Shown piece after piece: positions 62,749-64,000 of a stretch of DNA of 64,000 bases. The translations under genes were made by a program, and so were the position numbers. This DNA is from Desulfuromonadaceae bacterium (GTDB lineage: Bacteria > Desulfobacterota > Desulfuromonadia > Desulfuromonadales > Desulfuromonadaceae): positions 62,001 to 126,000 of the forward strand of contig JAFGXV010000003.1 in the NCBI GenBank assembly GCA_016936455.1. Reading direction: 5' to 3'. The notes below the pieces were generated by a model, which was not told the DNA's origin, made no database searches, and was given only the letters and a program-made list of their open reading frames with translations. Every line of letters starts with the position of its first letter. Within the stretch, counting starts at the first letter, position 1.

Positions 62749-63341
62749 ACTATCTGCTGCACCTGCTGTTTTCCGCCAATGAGGCCGATCAGTATGTCGG
62801 CAACCTGATCGGCGATTTTGTCAAGGGGCCCCTGACGGCACGACCGGAGTTTTCTCCCGGCGTTCTCCAGGGCCTGCGTCACCACCGGGACATTGACAGC
62901 CACGCCCAGCAGCATCCGGTTTTCCGTGGCAGCTGCGCTCGCCTCGCCCCGGCGTTCGGTCGCTACCGCGGCATCCTGATCGATCTGTTCTACGACCACT
63001 TTGCCGCCTGCCACTGGTCGCACTTTCACCCTCAACCCCTCGAAACCTTTGCCAGCGATGTGTACGGCCTGCTGCAGCAACGCAGTGACCTGCCGGATGC
63101 TTTTGCCGCCCTGCTGCCGCGCATGATCCACCGCAACTGGCTGGTCAGCTACAAGGAAGTGGCTACGATCGAGCGGGCACTCCAGTCCGTGGGCCAGCGC
63201 CTGCGGCGTGACAATCCGCTGGATCAGGGAATTGGTGAGCTGAAAAAACACTACCGGGAACTGGAGCAGGATAGCTGTCACTTTATCGAAGACACCCTGA
63301 GTTGGTGCGCCAAGGGAAGGCGCGACGAAGGATCACACTGA
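62745..63341 (+). CDS. acpH: Acyl carrier protein phosphodiesterase
   Basis: 198 residues with a GTG start (62745) overlapping the previous stop. Family motifs: MNYLLHLLFSANEADQYVGN, GLRHHRDIDSH and LIDLFYDHFAA, matching AcpH, which removes the phosphopantetheine group from acyl carrier protein. Convergent with the truncated antiporter, overlapping by 9 bases. Confidence 0.93.
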   Translation: MNYLLHLLFSANEADQYVGNLIGDFVKGPLTARPEFSPGVLQGLRHHRDIDSHAQQHPVFRGSCARLAPAFGRYRGILIDLFYDHFAACHWSHFHPQPLETFASDVYGLLQQRSDLPDAFAALLPRMIHRNWLVSYKEVATIERALQSVGQRLRRDNPLDQGIGELKKHYRELEQDSCHFIEDTLSWCAKGRRDEGSH

Positions 63342-64000
63342 AAAACCGCGGGTCCGGTTGATCGCCAGCCGTGTCAGAACGGGACCAATGAGTTCAAACA
63401 CCACCGTCGAGCCGATCACCACCGTCAACAGCGTCGAGCGGTACTGTGGCAACCGGTTGGCCGCCACCAGCGCCATACCGATCGCCACCCCGGCTTGCGG
63501 CAGCAGCGCTACACCAAGCCAGCGGCCGATACGCCGGTCAACCCCGGACAGGCGACTTCCCAGCCAGGCCCCACCGATCTTGCCCACCGCGCGCAACAGC
63601 AGATAGAGTATCCCCATGGCACCAATCCCCTGCAAGGACTCCAGCTCAAGGGTAGCGCCGGCCAGCACAAAGAACAGGACCAGGATCGGGCCTTCCACGT
63701 CTTGGATCGCATGGAATGGATATTCATGATGGCGTGCCCGATGCGCCACCACGCCCCCCATGACCATCGAAGCAATCAGAAACGACACCTCGAACCACAG
63801 CGCCAGTCCGCCGCAGACAAAAACCAGTCCCAGGGCTTCCGTCAGAATCGGCTGTCCCGGCTTGAGACGACCCGTCAGAAACGCTGCCGGCACACCGAGG
63901 GCGACACCCAGCACCACGGCCCCGCCGATCTGCCACAACGCGGCGACCACACTGGCAATCCCCAGCGCCTCACCGACCAGCGAAGAGGAAACGGCAAGTC
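63333..64000 (-). CDS. CPA2-type cation:proton antiporter (5' end cut by window)
   Basis: Minus-strand frame open to the right edge; 221 codons plus stop are visible. It encodes the C-terminal half of a multi-span antiporter: AFLTGRLKPGQPILTEALGL, VSFLIASMVMGGVVAHR, GPILVLFFVLAGATLEL and GRWLGVALLPQAGVAIGMA. In-frame translation upstream of GTG 63950 (LAVSSSLVGEALGIAS) continues the protein, so the ORF beginning at 63950 is not the true start. Ends in a tail without an RCK domain. Confidence 0.88.
   Translation of the reverse strand, partial: LAVSSSLVGEALGIASVVAALWQIGGAVVLGVALGVPAAFLTGRLKPGQPILTEALGLVFVCGGLALWFEVSFLIASMVMGGVVAHRARHHEYPFHAIQDVEGPILVLFFVLAGATLELESLQGIGAMGILYLLLRAVGKIGGAWLGSRLSGVDRRIGRWLGVALLPQAGVAIGMALVAANRLPQYRSTLLTVVIGSTVVFELIGPVLTRLAINRTRGFSV

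Noticed and set aside
63333-63950. Annotating the antiporter as starting at 63950
   Set aside because: The frame continues upstream to the window edge with membrane-like sequence, so this is a truncated gene.

Overview
The window reads as a chromosomal stretch from a Desulfuromonadales-type (Desulfuromonas/Pelobacter/Geobacter-like) deltaproteobacterium. Direct support: GC-rich coding, a PpcA-like triheme cytochrome c7, an AcnB-type aconitase, an RNase E/G with an acidic insert and an Arg-rich tail, many multi-domain sensory proteins, and several Na+/K+/H+ transport systems that would suit a marine or brackish habitat. The assignment is inferred from gene content; no rRNA or other phylogenetic marker is present. 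Gene density is high. I see no tRNA, rRNA, CRISPR array, insertion sequence or prophage.

Layout. 1-2.1 kb: 3'-truncated sensor kinase on the minus strand. 2.1-5.3 kb: RNase E/G behind a long leader. 5.3-7.7 kb (minus): small protein, polyprenyl synthase, and a membrane-anchored HTH protein with an EF-hand loop. 8.0-9.3 kb (plus): cytochrome c7, a small secreted protein, DedA. 9.3-16.6 kb: antiporter with TrkA domain, Cache-PAS-GGDEF-EAL protein, flavodoxin/ferredoxin protein, MFS transporter. 16.7-23.5 kb (minus): HrpB, an AIM24-family protein, three envelope proteins resembling CsgG/FlgT families, and a parvulin. 23.6-28.3 kb: divergent LysR/YeiH pair and a TrkA-TrkA-TrkH potassium system. 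28.4-34.3 kb (minus): QTMAN-like glycosyltransferase, AcnB, ABC-F protein. 34.5-39.1 kb: hybrid kinase joined to an LVIVD-propeller protein. 39.1-44.6 kb: orphan TonB receptor, carbonic anhydrase, MFS plus CaCA exchanger. 44.8-50.2 kb: ArsR regulator and a complete B12 uptake operon (btuB-F-C-D) under a cobalamin riboswitch. 50.2-55.5 kb: Mn-dependent pyrophosphatase, ZntB/CorA channel, MscS-type channel. 55.6-58.7 kb: DUF4492-cydA-cydB-small protein operon. 58.9-64 kb: aminotransferase and peptidase, LytM peptidase plus AcpH, and a truncated antiporter.

Functional themes are ion and osmotic homeostasis (two CPA2 antiporters, Trk, CaCA, MscS, ZntB), envelope biology, oxygen defence by cytochrome bd, corrinoid scavenging and signal transduction. 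The least explained parts are the CsgG/FlgT-like envelope cluster, the kinase/propeller pair (its propeller gene holds a 19-bp perfect inverted repeat), the membrane-bound HTH/EF-hand protein and the bacterial QTMAN-like glycosyltransferase.
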